From the NCBI RefSeq assembly GCF_002891295.1, contig NZ_LGUI01000006.1, positions 186,001 to 250,000 on the forward strand: DNA of 64,000 bases, written 5' to 3'. This document shows positions 36,017 through 45,029 of the stretch, piece by piece. A program made the position numbers and the translations under genes. The notes under the pieces were generated by a model, which was not told the DNA's origin, made no database searches, and saw only the letters and a list, made by a program, of their open reading frames with translations. This DNA is from Streptomyces eurocidicus (GTDB lineage Bacteria; Actinomycetota; Actinomycetes; Streptomycetales; Streptomycetaceae). How positions within the stretch are numbered: the first letter of the stretch is position 1; each line of letters starts with the position of its first letter.

Positions 36017-36360
36017 GAGGTCTCCTTGTGTTCGAGCAGAAGGCCGCTCCCTGCTTCCGCCCAGAAGCATCAGGGGGCGGCCTCGGCTTTTGCCGTGATG
36101 CCGCACGGCGCGGGTCTGTGGTGCAGCGGTTCGGCAGGTCACATGGGAGGGGCTCCTTTCCCTCGACCGGCAGTGCGGCCGGCGACGGCCGCTGCCCAGA
36201 GTCTGCGGCCGGAACTTCACGGGGACAACGGCTGGAAGACACACGTAGAACACCCCGGACGAAGGAGGGACACTCCACGAGCACTGGCGAAGTTCTGTAG
36301 CACTGACGGACAATGACGGACCATCAGTGTCGTTCCGCGTCGTCCACGGGGGTGGAGACC
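36017..36360. other. Divergent intergenic region, no gene seen
   Basis: 344 nt between the small membrane-protein gene and the XRE gene. It is clearly less GC-rich than the flanks and has promoter-like patches (for example GAAGTTCTGTAGCACTGACGG near 36287, and the short repeat TGACGGACAATGACGGACC at 36303-36321). No hairpin above about 8 bp was noticed. Confidence 0.5.
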
Positions 36361-37248
36361 ATGCCTGACCAGCGGAATACGTCAGAGCCGCCGGAGCATC
36401 AACTCACCTTCGCCGCCGAGTTACGCGAACTCCGGCGGCGGACCTTCAAGAAGCCGACCGAGGAGGCACTCGCCCGGAGAATGGGCTGCGGGCGCAGCAC
36501 CGTCTCGGCGATCCTCAACGGCCGGCGGTTCCCGCACTGGGAGCACACCGCGGCCTTCGTGGAGGCATGCGGCGAGGATCCGTCGAGGTGGCGGGACCGG
36601 TGGCTGCGGGCGGACAGGCAGATCGAGGAGGGCTCCAAGGGCCTCCGCTCCCCGGTCACGCCACTGCCGCTCGCCGCCGGGCCGGAGGCCGAGGGGGATG
36701 CCCTGCTGGCCGCGTATTGGTACCGGGACAACCGGGAGTTCTACGAAGCGGCCGCCGCACACGCCCGCCGAGCCCGCTCGGAGATCCGGGTCACGTACAC
36801 GCGCCGATACCCGCCCACGCAGTACACGACGCGGGCATCCGCCGAATACTTCAGGACCATCCTGGACTGGGCCGGCGAGGACAGCGACGACGAACGGAGC
36901 GTACGGCGCATCATCGGCATCCCCGAACGCGACGGCCTTCCCGACCGTGACATGCTCTCCTGGGCCCGTCAGCATCACCAGGACAGCAAGCACATCCTCA
37001 ACTACGAGGCCAACGTGTTGCGGTGGACCGCGGCAGCCGACGGGCTGAACATGGCGCTGATCGACGACAGCGTGGTGTTCCTGGCGTTCTCCGGGGGGTC
37101 ACGTCAGAGGCTGAACGGCTTCAGCGTCGAGGATCCCACGTTCATGTCCTACTTCGCCGCGTACTTCGATCAGCTGTGGGCCGGTCTCCGGCCTCTGGGC
37201 GCTTACCTCGCCGAGGTGGACGGCGGCCGCGCCGACAAGCCCGTGTGA
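36361..37248 (+). CDS. XRE-type helix-turn-helix regulator with unknown sensor domain
   Basis: 295 residues. Residues about 15-75 hold the helix-turn-helix ('EEALARRMGCGRSTVSAILN', 'RRFPHWEHTAAFVEACGED'). The rest (about 105-290) is an unrecognised alpha/beta domain ('RARSEIRVTYTRRYPPTQY', 'NMALIDDSVVFLAFSGGSRQ'). Its pattern of a strand-rich core with 'ALIDDSVVFLAF' resembles phospholipase-D-like sensor domains only loosely. ATG 36361 is chosen because GGTGGAG precedes it; ATG 36313 lacks a site. Codon 21 is TTA, a sign of bldA control. Confidence 0.75.
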   Translation: MPDQRNTSEPPEHQLTFAAELRELRRRTFKKPTEEALARRMGCGRSTVSAILNGRRFPHWEHTAAFVEACGEDPSRWRDRWLRADRQIEEGSKGLRSPVTPLPLAAGPEAEGDALLAAYWYRDNREFYEAAAAHARRARSEIRVTYTRRYPPTQYTTRASAEYFRTILDWAGEDSDDERSVRRIIGIPERDGLPDRDMLSWARQHHQDSKHILNYEANVLRWTAAADGLNMALIDDSVVFLAFSGGSRQRLNGFSVEDPTFMSYFAAYFDQLWAGLRPLGAYLAEVDGGRADKPV

Positions 37249-37251
37249 GCT

Positions 37252-37854
37252 TCACCGGGCCGCGCCGGATCCGTCGGCGGGGCACTCCGCGTCACCCGCC
37301 CGCCGCCTCTCCCGCAGCGCCCGGACCCGCCCCCGGCTCGCGCAGGCCGGCGACGGGCACCACCGTCGCCGCCCCGTGGGGTTCGCGAACACGCCCCGGC
37401 AGTCGTGCTCCGGGCAGACGGCCAGGGTGTGCCGGTCCGGGCCCGTGAGGTGGTCGACGGCCTGGCGGGCGATGCGGGCCAGGGCGGCGTCCGTGGTGGC
37501 CGGGGGTTCGCGGCGGAGGCGGTCGCCGGGCACGAGGCGGACGGGGTCGGGGGCGCCGTCGAGGAAGCGGGCGAGCGTGGCGAGGGCGGCGGCGGGCGGC
37601 GGCTCCTGGGCGACGGTGGCCAGGGCGAGCGGGCGCAGGGTCTCCCGCAGTTCGTGGGCCCGCCGGAGATCGGTCCCGTCGGGCGGGCGGACGGGGGGGA
37701 GTTCGCTGCGCTCCAGCCACTCCCCCAGCCGTTCGGGGGTGGCGGCGCGCTCCACGGGCCGGGCCCCGAACGCCTGGCCACGGGTGGCGAGGAGGTTGAG
37801 CCAGGTGGCTCCGCAGTCGAAGCGGAATGCCTGCTGCGCGTCGTCGTCCGTCAT
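37252..37854 (-). CDS. CGNR zinc-finger regulator (ABATE-type)
   Basis: 200 residues. The N-terminal stress-regulated domain ('RFDCGATWLNLLATRGQ', 'RRAHELRETLRPLALAT') is followed by a C-terminal CGNR-like zinc finger: 'CPEHDCRGVFANPTGRRRWC' then 'CASRGRVRALRERRR'. In the classic motif the second Cys is followed by Gly-Asn-Arg; here it is Ala-Ser-Arg. It is divergent from a phosphotriesterase-like gene with a 47-bp palindromic site between them, so it likely represses both. ATG 37854. Confidence 0.82.
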   Translation of the reverse strand: MTDDDAQQAFRFDCGATWLNLLATRGQAFGARPVERAATPERLGEWLERSELPPVRPPDGTDLRRAHELRETLRPLALATVAQEPPPAAALATLARFLDGAPDPVRLVPGDRLRREPPATTDAALARIARQAVDHLTGPDRHTLAVCPEHDCRGVFANPTGRRRWCPSPACASRGRVRALRERRRAGDAECPADGSGAAR

Positions 37855-37864
37855 GGCGACCAGC

Positions 37865-37911
37865 GTAACGCTTCACCCGTTACAGTGAGGCTGTAACGGG
37901 TGAAGCGTTAC
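37865..37911. promoter_or_regulatory. 47-bp perfect palindrome, paired operator
   Basis: Arms of 20 bp (37865-37884 and 37892-37911) around a 7-nt centre. Each arm itself contains GTAACG-N7-CGTTAC, so four half-sites lie in tandem. It sits 10 bp from the CGNR start and 41 bp from the phosphotriesterase-like start. Confidence 0.85.
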
Positions 37912-37952
37912 ACCTGGTGCCCCTTCCCGGGGGACGAACGAGAGGGAACGGC

Positions 37953-38879
37953 ATGAACCCACAGGAAGCGCCCCCGGCCGGGCCGCTGGTCCGTACGGTG
38001 CTCGGCGATCTCCCGCCCGGCGAGCTGGGCGTCTGCGACGCCCACGACCACCTCTTCCTCCGCACCCCGCTGCTGCCCGGCCAGGAGCTGGCCGACCCGG
38101 TCGCCGCCGCCTCCGAGCTGCGCGCCTTCCGGGAGGCGGGCGGCCGCGCGGTGGCGCAGTGGACTCCGCGCGGAATGGGGCGCCGGCGCGCGGAGCTCGC
38201 CGCCCTGGCCCGGGCCACGGGCATACACCTCGTCGCGGCCACCGGGCTGCACCAAGCGGCGCACTACACCCCGGAGTCGCTCGGCCGGGTACGGGGCCGG
38301 CTCGCGGAGCTCTTCGTCGGGGACCTCACCACCGCCCCGGTCCGAGCGGGTCTGATCAAGGTCGCCGGGGGGTTCCACGGTCTCGACGCCCACGCCCGGT
38401 GGGTGATGGCCGCGGCCGCCGAGGCCCATCACGCCACCGGCGCGCCCGTGGCCGTCCACCTCGAACTGGGCACGGGCGCCGCGGCGGTGCTGGACGTACT
38501 CTGCGGCGCGGGCGAGGTGCCGCCGGACCGGGTGATCCTCGGGCACCTGGGCCGGTCCGCCGACGTACGGGCGCAGCTGGCGGCGGCGCGGTCGGGCGCG
38601 TACCTCGCCTTCGACGGCCCCTCCCGGGCCCATCACCCCACCGACTGGCGGCTCTTCGACTCCCTGGCCGCGCTCGCGGAGGCCGGGCACGGCGACCGGA
38701 TCCTGCTCGGCGGCGACACGACCACGGCGGCCGCCCGCGCGGTCGGCGGCGGGGGCCCGGGGATGCCGTATCTGCTGACCGGCCTGCGGCCGGCGCTGGA
38801 GGCCGGGCTGGGCGGGGAGTTCACCGAGCAGGTGTTCGTCGCCAACCCGGCCCGTGCCTTCGCGGCGCGCTGGCGCTGA
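37953..38879 (+). CDS. Phosphotriesterase/lactonase-like metal hydrolase
   Basis: 308 residues, amidohydrolase barrel of the phosphotriesterase family. Metal residues: 'CDAHDHLFL' (HxH), 'GLIKVAGGFHG' (lysine, usually carboxylated), 'AVHLELGTG' (His), 'VILGHLGRS' (His) and 'LLGGDTTTAA' (Asp). Family members hydrolyse lactones, phosphotriesters or related esters. Substrate unknown. ATG 37953 follows AGAGGGAACGGC. Probably controlled by the divergent CGNR protein through the palindrome at 37865-37911. Confidence 0.83.
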   Translation: MNPQEAPPAGPLVRTVLGDLPPGELGVCDAHDHLFLRTPLLPGQELADPVAAASELRAFREAGGRAVAQWTPRGMGRRRAELAALARATGIHLVAATGLHQAAHYTPESLGRVRGRLAELFVGDLTTAPVRAGLIKVAGGFHGLDAHARWVMAAAAEAHHATGAPVAVHLELGTGAAAVLDVLCGAGEVPPDRVILGHLGRSADVRAQLAAARSGAYLAFDGPSRAHHPTDWRLFDSLAALAEAGHGDRILLGGDTTTAAARAVGGGGPGMPYLLTGLRPALEAGLGGEFTEQVFVANPARAFAARWR

Positions 38880-38942
38880 GCGCCACCGGGCCACGGGCAC
38901 CGCCCGGGGCGCGCGACCGGCCGCGCGCCCCGGCGGCCCCGC

Positions 38943-41453
38943 CTACCCCCGGCCGTCCACCACCGACCGCAGCTTCCCGCTCGTCGCCGTGCGCTCCAGG
39001 TCGGCGCCGTCCACCGTCTCCACGGTGAGGTCGAGCAGCCGCTCCTCCACCGCCGACCGCAGCTCCGGGTACTCCGCCAGGAAGGCGTCCCGCGCCTCCT
39101 CCGTGCCCACGGCGAGCGTGCGCTCGACGCGGACGGTGAGGGCTTCGCGGTGGCCGCTGCCGGTGAGCAGGATCTGGAGCTCGCCGCTGTAGCCCAGGCG
39201 TTCCTGCGCGATGGCCGTGAACCGGCGGTGGTTGAGGAAGTACGTCGCCACCCGCATCACGTCGCCGAGCCTGCCCAGCAGTTCGAAGCGCGGGGCGTGG
39301 CTGCCGCAGGGGCAGCGGCCGGGCAGTTCGCGGCCGAGGTCGCCGATGACGTAGCGGCCGAGGTTCTGGCCGCGCCGGGCGTGCGTGGTGAACACCAGCC
39401 TGCCGGTCTCCCCCGGCGCCACGGGCCGGTCGGCGTCGACGTCGAGGATCTCCAGGGTGTGCAGGTCGGCGTGCAGGTGGTGGACGCTGCCGCCGCTCTC
39501 GGTGCACTGGTAGCCGAGCGGTCCGAGGTCGGTGCTGCCGTAGGTGATGGAGTGGACGACCTCGACGCCGAACTTCTCGGTGAGGGTGCGGCGCTGTTCC
39601 TCCGTGAAGTGCTCGCCGCCGTAGAAGATCTTGCGGATGCCGCCGTAGGCGCGGAGCAGGTCCGCCTGCTCGTGCAGCAGCTGCCACAGGTAGGACGGCA
39701 TGCCGAAGAGCGTGTCGACCTCGTAGGCGACGAGCATCTCCGCGGTGGCCCGGTGGTCGGGGCCGGCGGCCATCGGCATCTGGGTGCCGCCCAGCCGCTC
39801 CAGGATGGAGAAGAAGCTGATGAACCCGCCGTACATGCCGCCGCAGTAGAAGAGGTTGGCGGTGCGGTCGCGGGCCGGGTCGTAGCCGGCGGCGAGCAGG
39901 CCGCGGGCGGCGGCGCGCATCTGGGTGTCGTAGTCGTCGTAGCTGAAGAGCGACAGGGCGGGGGTGCCGGTGCTGCCGCCGCTGCGGAAGTACAGCTCGG
40001 CGTCGCGCCGGTCGACGCCGTCGTTGAGCTCCTGGACGGCGGCCTTGTCCAGCAGGGGCCCGGAGGGGCGCGGGAAGGCGGCCGGGCGGGCCAGGTCGTC
40101 GAGGCAGGCGGTGGTGGCGAAGCGCTCGTCGGCCTGGACGGCGACGCGGCGGCTGTAGCGCTGGAGGGCGTAGACGCCGTCGTGCGGTTCGCCGGAGTAG
40201 CCGGCGGTCATGGCGCCCACGGGGGTGACGCGGGTGGCGCCGGCGGCCAGCACCGTGGTGGCGAGCTCGGCGACGTCCGCGCGGCCGCCCGCGAGGCCCG
40301 CGGTCTGGAGGTAGCGGCGCATGGGACGCAGGGTGGCGATGAGGTTCTTACGGGGCAGCGGCTTGACCCAGACGCTGCGGTGCAGGGGAGAGGCCGTGAG
40401 CGCCGGGCGGACGTCGGCCATGACGCGCCAGGTGCCGTCGGGGGCGGCGAGCACCTTGGTGAGGCCGAGGTGCTCCTCCAGGCGGGCGAGGTGCTCGGTG
40501 GTGGTGAGCTCGGCGTACTCGGCCGGGTCGAGCTCCTCGTCGGCCGGCGGCGGGCACGCGGCGAGCGCCCGCGCCAGGCGGTCGGCGAAGGCGTGGAGCT
40601 CCTCGGTGTCCTCGGTGTCGAGGTAGACGACCTGGGGGCTGGAGCACGCCTGCTGTTCGAAGAGGCAGACGTCCTGGGCCAGGGCGGTCAGGGTCGCCTC
40701 GTCCGCCCAGGCGTCGCGGGTGAGGTAGGCGAAGGAGATCTTGTGGCCCCACTCCACCAGGCGGCAGCCGGCCGGGACGTGGGCGGCGACGCCCTCGACG
40801 GCGGCCTCGCCGCCCCACACCGCGACGGCGTCGGCCGGGGCGCACATCCGCCGCAGCCAGTCCTGCCGGGAGGAGGGGAAGCGCAGCACGATCACTCGCT
40901 CGGCGACGGCCCCGGTGGGGTCGAGGGCGGCGAGCTCGGCGAGCAGGTGCTGGGCGAGGAGGGTGTCCGCGCTGCTGGTCTTGAGGATGTTGACGTTGCC
41001 GGCGAGCAGGCCCTCGATCAGGCTGAGGGGGGCGACGGTGGCGGCGTTGCCGGGGGCTATGTGGGCGACGAGGCCGACGGGCGCCCACGCCTCGTAGACG
41101 GTCTCCTTGGCGTCGGGCCGGGTCAGCCGCTCGGGTGCGGTGCCGCCCAGCTCGCGGCGGAGCTTGCGGGTGAGCGCGCCGCGCTCCAGGAAGGCGGCGA
41201 GCTCGGCGAGGACGTCGCCTTCCTCGTCGGCGGGCAGGTGCGGGGCGAGCCGCGCCCGGACGGCGCCGTCGGTGTCGCGCAGGGCGGTGGCGAGGGCGTC
41301 GCAGGCGGCCAGGACGGTCTCGGTGTCCAGCGGTGCGGCGAGCGCGGCCTCGACGGCGGCGGGCAGCGTGGCGAGGCGGCGGTCGGCCTCGTCGTCACCG
41401 ATGAAGGCGCCCTGCCAGTAGTGGTGGTGCGTCGAGCGGTCGGTCCCGGTCAT
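38943..41453 (-). CDS. Fusion of LuxC-like acyl reductase and PaaK-like adenylating enzyme
   Basis: 836 residues. About 1-400 is a LuxC/aldehyde-dehydrogenase-like acyl-thioester reductase ('VGLVAHIAPGNAATVAPLSL', nucleophile Cys270 in 'EQQACSSPQVVYLD'). About 430-836 is an ANL/PaaK-type adenylation domain ('YFRSGGSTGTPALSLFSYDD' near 490, 'HSITYGSTDLGPLGYQC', 'LVFTTHARRGQNLGRYVIGD'). The fusion would activate a carboxylate and reduce it with NADPH to an aldehyde. ATG 41453 overlaps the luxE-like stop (ATGA). Last gene of a five-gene coupled operon. A fatty or an aryl acid is possible as substrate. Confidence 0.82.
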   Translation of the reverse strand: MTGTDRSTHHHYWQGAFIGDDEADRRLATLPAAVEAALAAPLDTETVLAACDALATALRDTDGAVRARLAPHLPADEEGDVLAELAAFLERGALTRKLRRELGGTAPERLTRPDAKETVYEAWAPVGLVAHIAPGNAATVAPLSLIEGLLAGNVNILKTSSADTLLAQHLLAELAALDPTGAVAERVIVLRFPSSRQDWLRRMCAPADAVAVWGGEAAVEGVAAHVPAGCRLVEWGHKISFAYLTRDAWADEATLTALAQDVCLFEQQACSSPQVVYLDTEDTEELHAFADRLARALAACPPPADEELDPAEYAELTTTEHLARLEEHLGLTKVLAAPDGTWRVMADVRPALTASPLHRSVWVKPLPRKNLIATLRPMRRYLQTAGLAGGRADVAELATTVLAAGATRVTPVGAMTAGYSGEPHDGVYALQRYSRRVAVQADERFATTACLDDLARPAAFPRPSGPLLDKAAVQELNDGVDRRDAELYFRSGGSTGTPALSLFSYDDYDTQMRAAARGLLAAGYDPARDRTANLFYCGGMYGGFISFFSILERLGGTQMPMAAGPDHRATAEMLVAYEVDTLFGMPSYLWQLLHEQADLLRAYGGIRKIFYGGEHFTEEQRRTLTEKFGVEVVHSITYGSTDLGPLGYQCTESGGSVHHLHADLHTLEILDVDADRPVAPGETGRLVFTTHARRGQNLGRYVIGDLGRELPGRCPCGSHAPRFELLGRLGDVMRVATYFLNHRRFTAIAQERLGYSGELQILLTGSGHREALTVRVERTLAVGTEEARDAFLAEYPELRSAVEERLLDLTVETVDGADLERTATSGKLRSVVDGRG

Positions 41454-42607
41454 GACATTCCCTTCATCAGTTCGGCGGCGGCCACGGCACAGCTGCGGTT
41501 GCGGCTGACCCCGGCGCGGCCGTGGACGGTGAACCACGGGGTGGTCAGCTCACAGCCGCACTCCTCGCCCGGGTGGAGGGAGGCGAGGTCGCCCATGACG
41601 ACGCTCTGGGCCGGTACGGAGGTGATGTACGGCGACACCAGGTGCAGATAGCCCTTCTCGCCGTACGGGAGGGGTTCGAGGGTCCGTGTGCTGCGGATGA
41701 ACACACGGGACCAGACGGGCGCGTGGAGGTTGTGGTGCGCGCACTCGATGTAGGGGATGCAGTGCTCGACGGAGCCGAAGGTGTCGCGGATCCGCTCGGA
41801 GGGGACGCCCAGCTGCTCGGTGACGCGCTCGTACAGCTCGTGCTTGCCGATCTGCCGGTCGGTGTGGCCCTTCCAGCCGCCGCCGAGGATGATCAGGGAG
41901 CCCTCGGGCAGCCGCAGGGGCGGCAGGCCCATAGCGCTCATCCGCTCCAGGGTGAACCAGAGGAAGGCGGGGAAGCCGAGGATGCGGACGGGCACGTCGT
42001 CCTCGGCGAAGCGGCGCAGCGCGGCGATGGAGCCGAAGGGGTCGAACTCATGGCCGTTGCCGGTGTTGCGGAGGGCGTACTCGACCTGCCGCGCGGGGGC
42101 GAAGTCGCACAGGTAGTTGTCGGTGAACGAGGTGCCCAGCTTGAGGTCGCGGGCGGGCTCGTAGCTGTACAGGAGGTAGTTGACCTCCTGGTCGGGGGTG
42201 ATCCAGCCGTTGTGGTCGAAGATCCGGGCGACCATGCGCTGCGCGGAGCGGATCGTCCACGTGTCGAAGAACATCTGCGACTTCTGCCCGGTGGTGCCGG
42301 AGGACGTCAGGTGCAGGTCGACGTCATCCATGGGGATGGACAGCACTTCGTGGCGCTTGAAGAAGTTCGCGTGGATCAGGGGGGCGCCGTACGGGGTCTC
42401 GGGCCGGTCGCCGTCGTAAAGGCCGCGGAAGAAGGGGGACCGGTCGCGGTGCCAGGCGTTGGTCTCCGCCATGGCGGCGGCGAACAGCTCCTCCTCGGCG
42501 GGGCCGGAGGCGTAGGGCTCGGTCAGGTCGCACAGCTGCTGCACCCGGGCGAGCGCCGTCGCGTCGGGGACGTCGACGGGGGCGAGATGGGGGTTCGAGG
42601 GGGTCAT
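41450..42607 (-). CDS. LuxE-like acyl-protein synthetase
   Basis: 385 residues. The adenylate-forming loop is 'HLTSSGTTGQKSQMFFD', followed by 'GSLIILGGGWKGHTDRQ' and 'RDTFGSVEHCIPYIECAHHN' typical of LuxE. A Cys (373) close to the C-terminus ('SRNRSCAVAAAEL') is where LuxE carries the acyl group for transfer to LuxC. In bioluminescent bacteria LuxE and LuxC reduce fatty acids to aldehydes; luxAB are absent here, so it serves a biosynthetic pathway. Coupled by ATGA overlaps to both neighbours. Confidence 0.87.
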   Translation of the reverse strand: MTPSNPHLAPVDVPDATALARVQQLCDLTEPYASGPAEEELFAAAMAETNAWHRDRSPFFRGLYDGDRPETPYGAPLIHANFFKRHEVLSIPMDDVDLHLTSSGTTGQKSQMFFDTWTIRSAQRMVARIFDHNGWITPDQEVNYLLYSYEPARDLKLGTSFTDNYLCDFAPARQVEYALRNTGNGHEFDPFGSIAALRRFAEDDVPVRILGFPAFLWFTLERMSAMGLPPLRLPEGSLIILGGGWKGHTDRQIGKHELYERVTEQLGVPSERIRDTFGSVEHCIPYIECAHHNLHAPVWSRVFIRSTRTLEPLPYGEKGYLHLVSPYITSVPAQSVVMGDLASLHPGEECGCELTTPWFTVHGRAGVSRNRSCAVAAAELMKGMS

Positions 42608-43740
42608 GAGGCAACCTCACGTGAGGGCAGGTACGTCGACGCCCAGGCCGACACATACGAATCGAGGAAGGGCTGGAGGGGTGCGTCGACGACCACGCCG
42701 TGGAAGTCGATGTGTTCGGTGGTCCGGGACATCACGACGTAGTCGTGGAAGCCGTCGCCGTCGCGGCGCATGGCCGGGTAGAGGGCGCCGGCGATGAATC
42801 CCTGGGCGGCGAAGGCGGAGAGGGCGCCGTGGTGGTCGAGGGGGACGAGCGCCTCGACATAGCCCGCGCCGGCCCGGGTGAGGGTCCGGGTGACCGGCTC
42901 CAGCCAGCCGGCGGCGACCGCCGGGTCGGGGTGGGCGGTGACCAGGGCGCAGTAGCCGCCGACGCGGTTGAGGTAGGCGTACACCTCGAAGCCGCCGTCG
43001 TCGGGCGTCAGCAGGATGTTGGGGGTGTGCAGGGGGTAGAACCAGCGGTCGGCGTCGGGGAAGCGCTCCTGGAAGCGGCGGCGGACGAACGCCGGTGCCT
43101 CGATCATCTCCAGCCGGGCCGTCGTGGGGCCGGGGGGCGCGGGCCGCGGAGCGGTGGTGCGGGTCCCGGCGTAGCTGATGCCCAGGCTGTCCTCGACGGT
43201 GCGCAGCAGCGGGGCCAGGGAGGCGGGCACCTCGGGCACGGCGACGCGGCGGTCCAGGACGCCCTCGGCGTGACGCGCGTAGAGTGCGAGGCTCTCACGG
43301 CAGTTGAGGTCCACGGCGTTGGGCAGGATGCCGAGCGGCCGGAAGCCGTGGCGGGAGACGACCCGCTGGGGGCCGGCGCTGACGGTGCGTACGGTGGCGT
43401 AGACCGAGTCGAGCCGGCCGGTGGCGAACATCCGGGCGCACAGGGCCTCGGTGAGCGCTCCGGCGAGGCCCGAGCCGCGCTGGTCCGGGTGGACGGCGAG
43501 CCCTTCGAGGCGGCCGAGGCGGCTGCCGGGCTCGCTGTGGATGGCGGCGGAGCCGGCCAGGGCGTCCCCCGGGCCGCCGCGGGCGACGAGCCAGAGGGTG
43601 TCCGGGTCCTGGATGAGGCGGGACATCTCGGCGGGGTCGGTGCCCAGCGCCGTGGGGTAGTGCGGCCCGTAGACGGCGTAGTAGAGCTGGCGCAGGTCGG
43701 CGATGTCGGCGGTGGTGGCGCGCTCGACGGTGACGGTCAT
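42604..43740 (-). CDS. GNAT-family acyltransferase, two-domain
   Basis: 378 residues. The N-terminal GNAT domain (1-150) shows the acyl-CoA loop 'GLAVHPDQRGSGLAGALTEA'. The C-terminal half ('RWFYPLHTPNILLTPDDGG', 'AGAGYVEALVPLDHHGALSA') looks like a second, diverged GNAT-like unit. It may acylate an amine or hydroxyl of the cluster's product. ATG 43740; coupled by ATGA on both sides. Confidence 0.75.
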   Translation of the reverse strand: MTVTVERATTADIADLRQLYYAVYGPHYPTALGTDPAEMSRLIQDPDTLWLVARGGPGDALAGSAAIHSEPGSRLGRLEGLAVHPDQRGSGLAGALTEALCARMFATGRLDSVYATVRTVSAGPQRVVSRHGFRPLGILPNAVDLNCRESLALYARHAEGVLDRRVAVPEVPASLAPLLRTVEDSLGISYAGTRTTAPRPAPPGPTTARLEMIEAPAFVRRRFQERFPDADRWFYPLHTPNILLTPDDGGFEVYAYLNRVGGYCALVTAHPDPAVAAGWLEPVTRTLTRAGAGYVEALVPLDHHGALSAFAAQGFIAGALYPAMRRDGDGFHDYVVMSRTTEHIDFHGVVVDAPLQPFLDSYVSAWASTYLPSREVAS

Positions 43741-45029
43741 CGCGCGCCTCCCGCGGTGTCGGCGGCGAGGGCGGGCGCGGCCTCGGACCCGGGCACGGCC
43801 TCGGGCTCCGGCGCGTTCTCGCGCAGGAGGAAGAGCGCGAGGGCGGCGGGGACGAGTCCGGCGGCCTGGATCAGGCAGAGGGTCTGTACGGGCAGATGGT
43901 CGCCCAGCAGGCCGAACAGCAGGGAGGCGACGGGGAAGGTCGCGCCGAGCACGGCCTGCATCACGGCGAAGAAGGCGGGCTTGTCGGCGGCGGGCACCAG
44001 GCGCTGGAAGAGGGCCACGAAGCGGACGCCGATGACGCCGACGCACCAGCCGGCGACGGCCAGGCAGCCGGCGATGACGGGCCGCTCGCCGACGAGGCCG
44101 GGCAGGCCGAGCGCGACGGCCATCGCGGCGAGGGCGAAGGCGCCGACGACGGTGGGCCGGCCGGGCACGCGGGCGCCGGTGAAGGAGCCGATCAGGGTGC
44201 CCGCGCCGAGGGACGCCTCCAGCAGGGCGACGGTGCCGCCACCGCCGTCCAGCACGGACTTGGTGTAGAGCGGGATGACGACGAAGACGGCGGTGGTGAA
44301 GAGGTTGGCGGCGGTGAAGCTGATCAGGATCTTCCGGACGAAGGGCAGTCCGGACAGGACCTGACGCAGTGTCCGCGGCGCGGGGGCGGCGCCGTCGCCG
44401 TCGCCCGGGCCCTGCTCCGGGGCGCGGAAGCGTACGGTCGCGAGCAGCGCGGCGGCCGTGACGTAGGCGGCCGCGCAGCCGACCGCGAGGCCGGCCACTC
44501 CGGCGCGGTCGACGATCAGGGCGCCGAGGAGGGCTCCGCCGAGGCTCGCCAGCGACTGGGTGGACAGCTCGAAGCCGGTCGCGGCCTCGATGTCCTCGTC
44601 GTCGACGAGCTCGGGCACCGAGGTGGTCAGGCAGGGGTCGAAGAACGCCTGGCAGGTGGCCAGGGCGAGGGTGGCGGCGTAGGCGGCGGCGATCGGCAGG
44701 TCGCTCGCGCAGGCCCAGACCGCCAGGGCCGTGGCGGCGGCGCCCGCGCAGCCGGCCGCGCCGCGCAGCAGCGAGCGGTGGGCGAGGCGGGCGACGGCGC
44801 GGGCCACGACGGGGGCCAGGGCCACGGCGGGCAGGGTGCTGACGGCCATGAAGAGGCCGGAGGCGAGGCCGCTGCCGCCGCTGACGGCGTAGGCCACCAG
44901 CCACCAGGAGATGCCGACCTGGAACATGCGCACGGCGGCCTGGGTGAGGACCTGGCCGAGCCATACGGTGCCGAAGGCGCGGTTGCGCAGGACCAGCGGC
45001 AGCGTGCGGTCCGTGGTGGGCGCGGTCAT
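43737..45029 (-). CDS. MFS exporter of the cluster
   Basis: 430 residues, about 12 helices ('VWLGQVLTQAAVRMFQVGIS', 'LALATCQAFFDPCLTTSVPE'), similar to the MFS group that includes macrolide-efflux MefA-like proteins. A disordered 'EQGPGDGDGAAPAP' loop divides the halves. As part of the coupled operon it likely exports the cluster product or gives self-resistance. Confidence 0.83.
   Translation of the reverse strand: MTAPTTDRTLPLVLRNRAFGTVWLGQVLTQAAVRMFQVGISWWLVAYAVSGGSGLASGLFMAVSTLPAVALAPVVARAVARLAHRSLLRGAAGCAGAAATALAVWACASDLPIAAAYAATLALATCQAFFDPCLTTSVPELVDDEDIEAATGFELSTQSLASLGGALLGALIVDRAGVAGLAVGCAAAYVTAAALLATVRFRAPEQGPGDGDGAAPAPRTLRQVLSGLPFVRKILISFTAANLFTTAVFVVIPLYTKSVLDGGGGTVALLEASLGAGTLIGSFTGARVPGRPTVVGAFALAAMAVALGLPGLVGERPVIAGCLAVAGWCVGVIGVRFVALFQRLVPAADKPAFFAVMQAVLGATFPVASLLFGLLGDHLPVQTLCLIQAAGLVPAALALFLLRENAPEPEAVPGSEAAPALAADTAGGAR

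Noticed and set aside
39150..41651. 833-codon open frame antisense to the LuxC-PaaK gene
   Set aside because: Gly/Val/Asp/Ala-biased composition and no motif; the minus-strand frame has clear catalytic residues.
38943..42607. Bioluminescence operon (lux)
   Set aside because: LuxE- and LuxC-like proteins are present but no luciferase luxAB genes; the linked PKS and ligases indicate biosynthesis.
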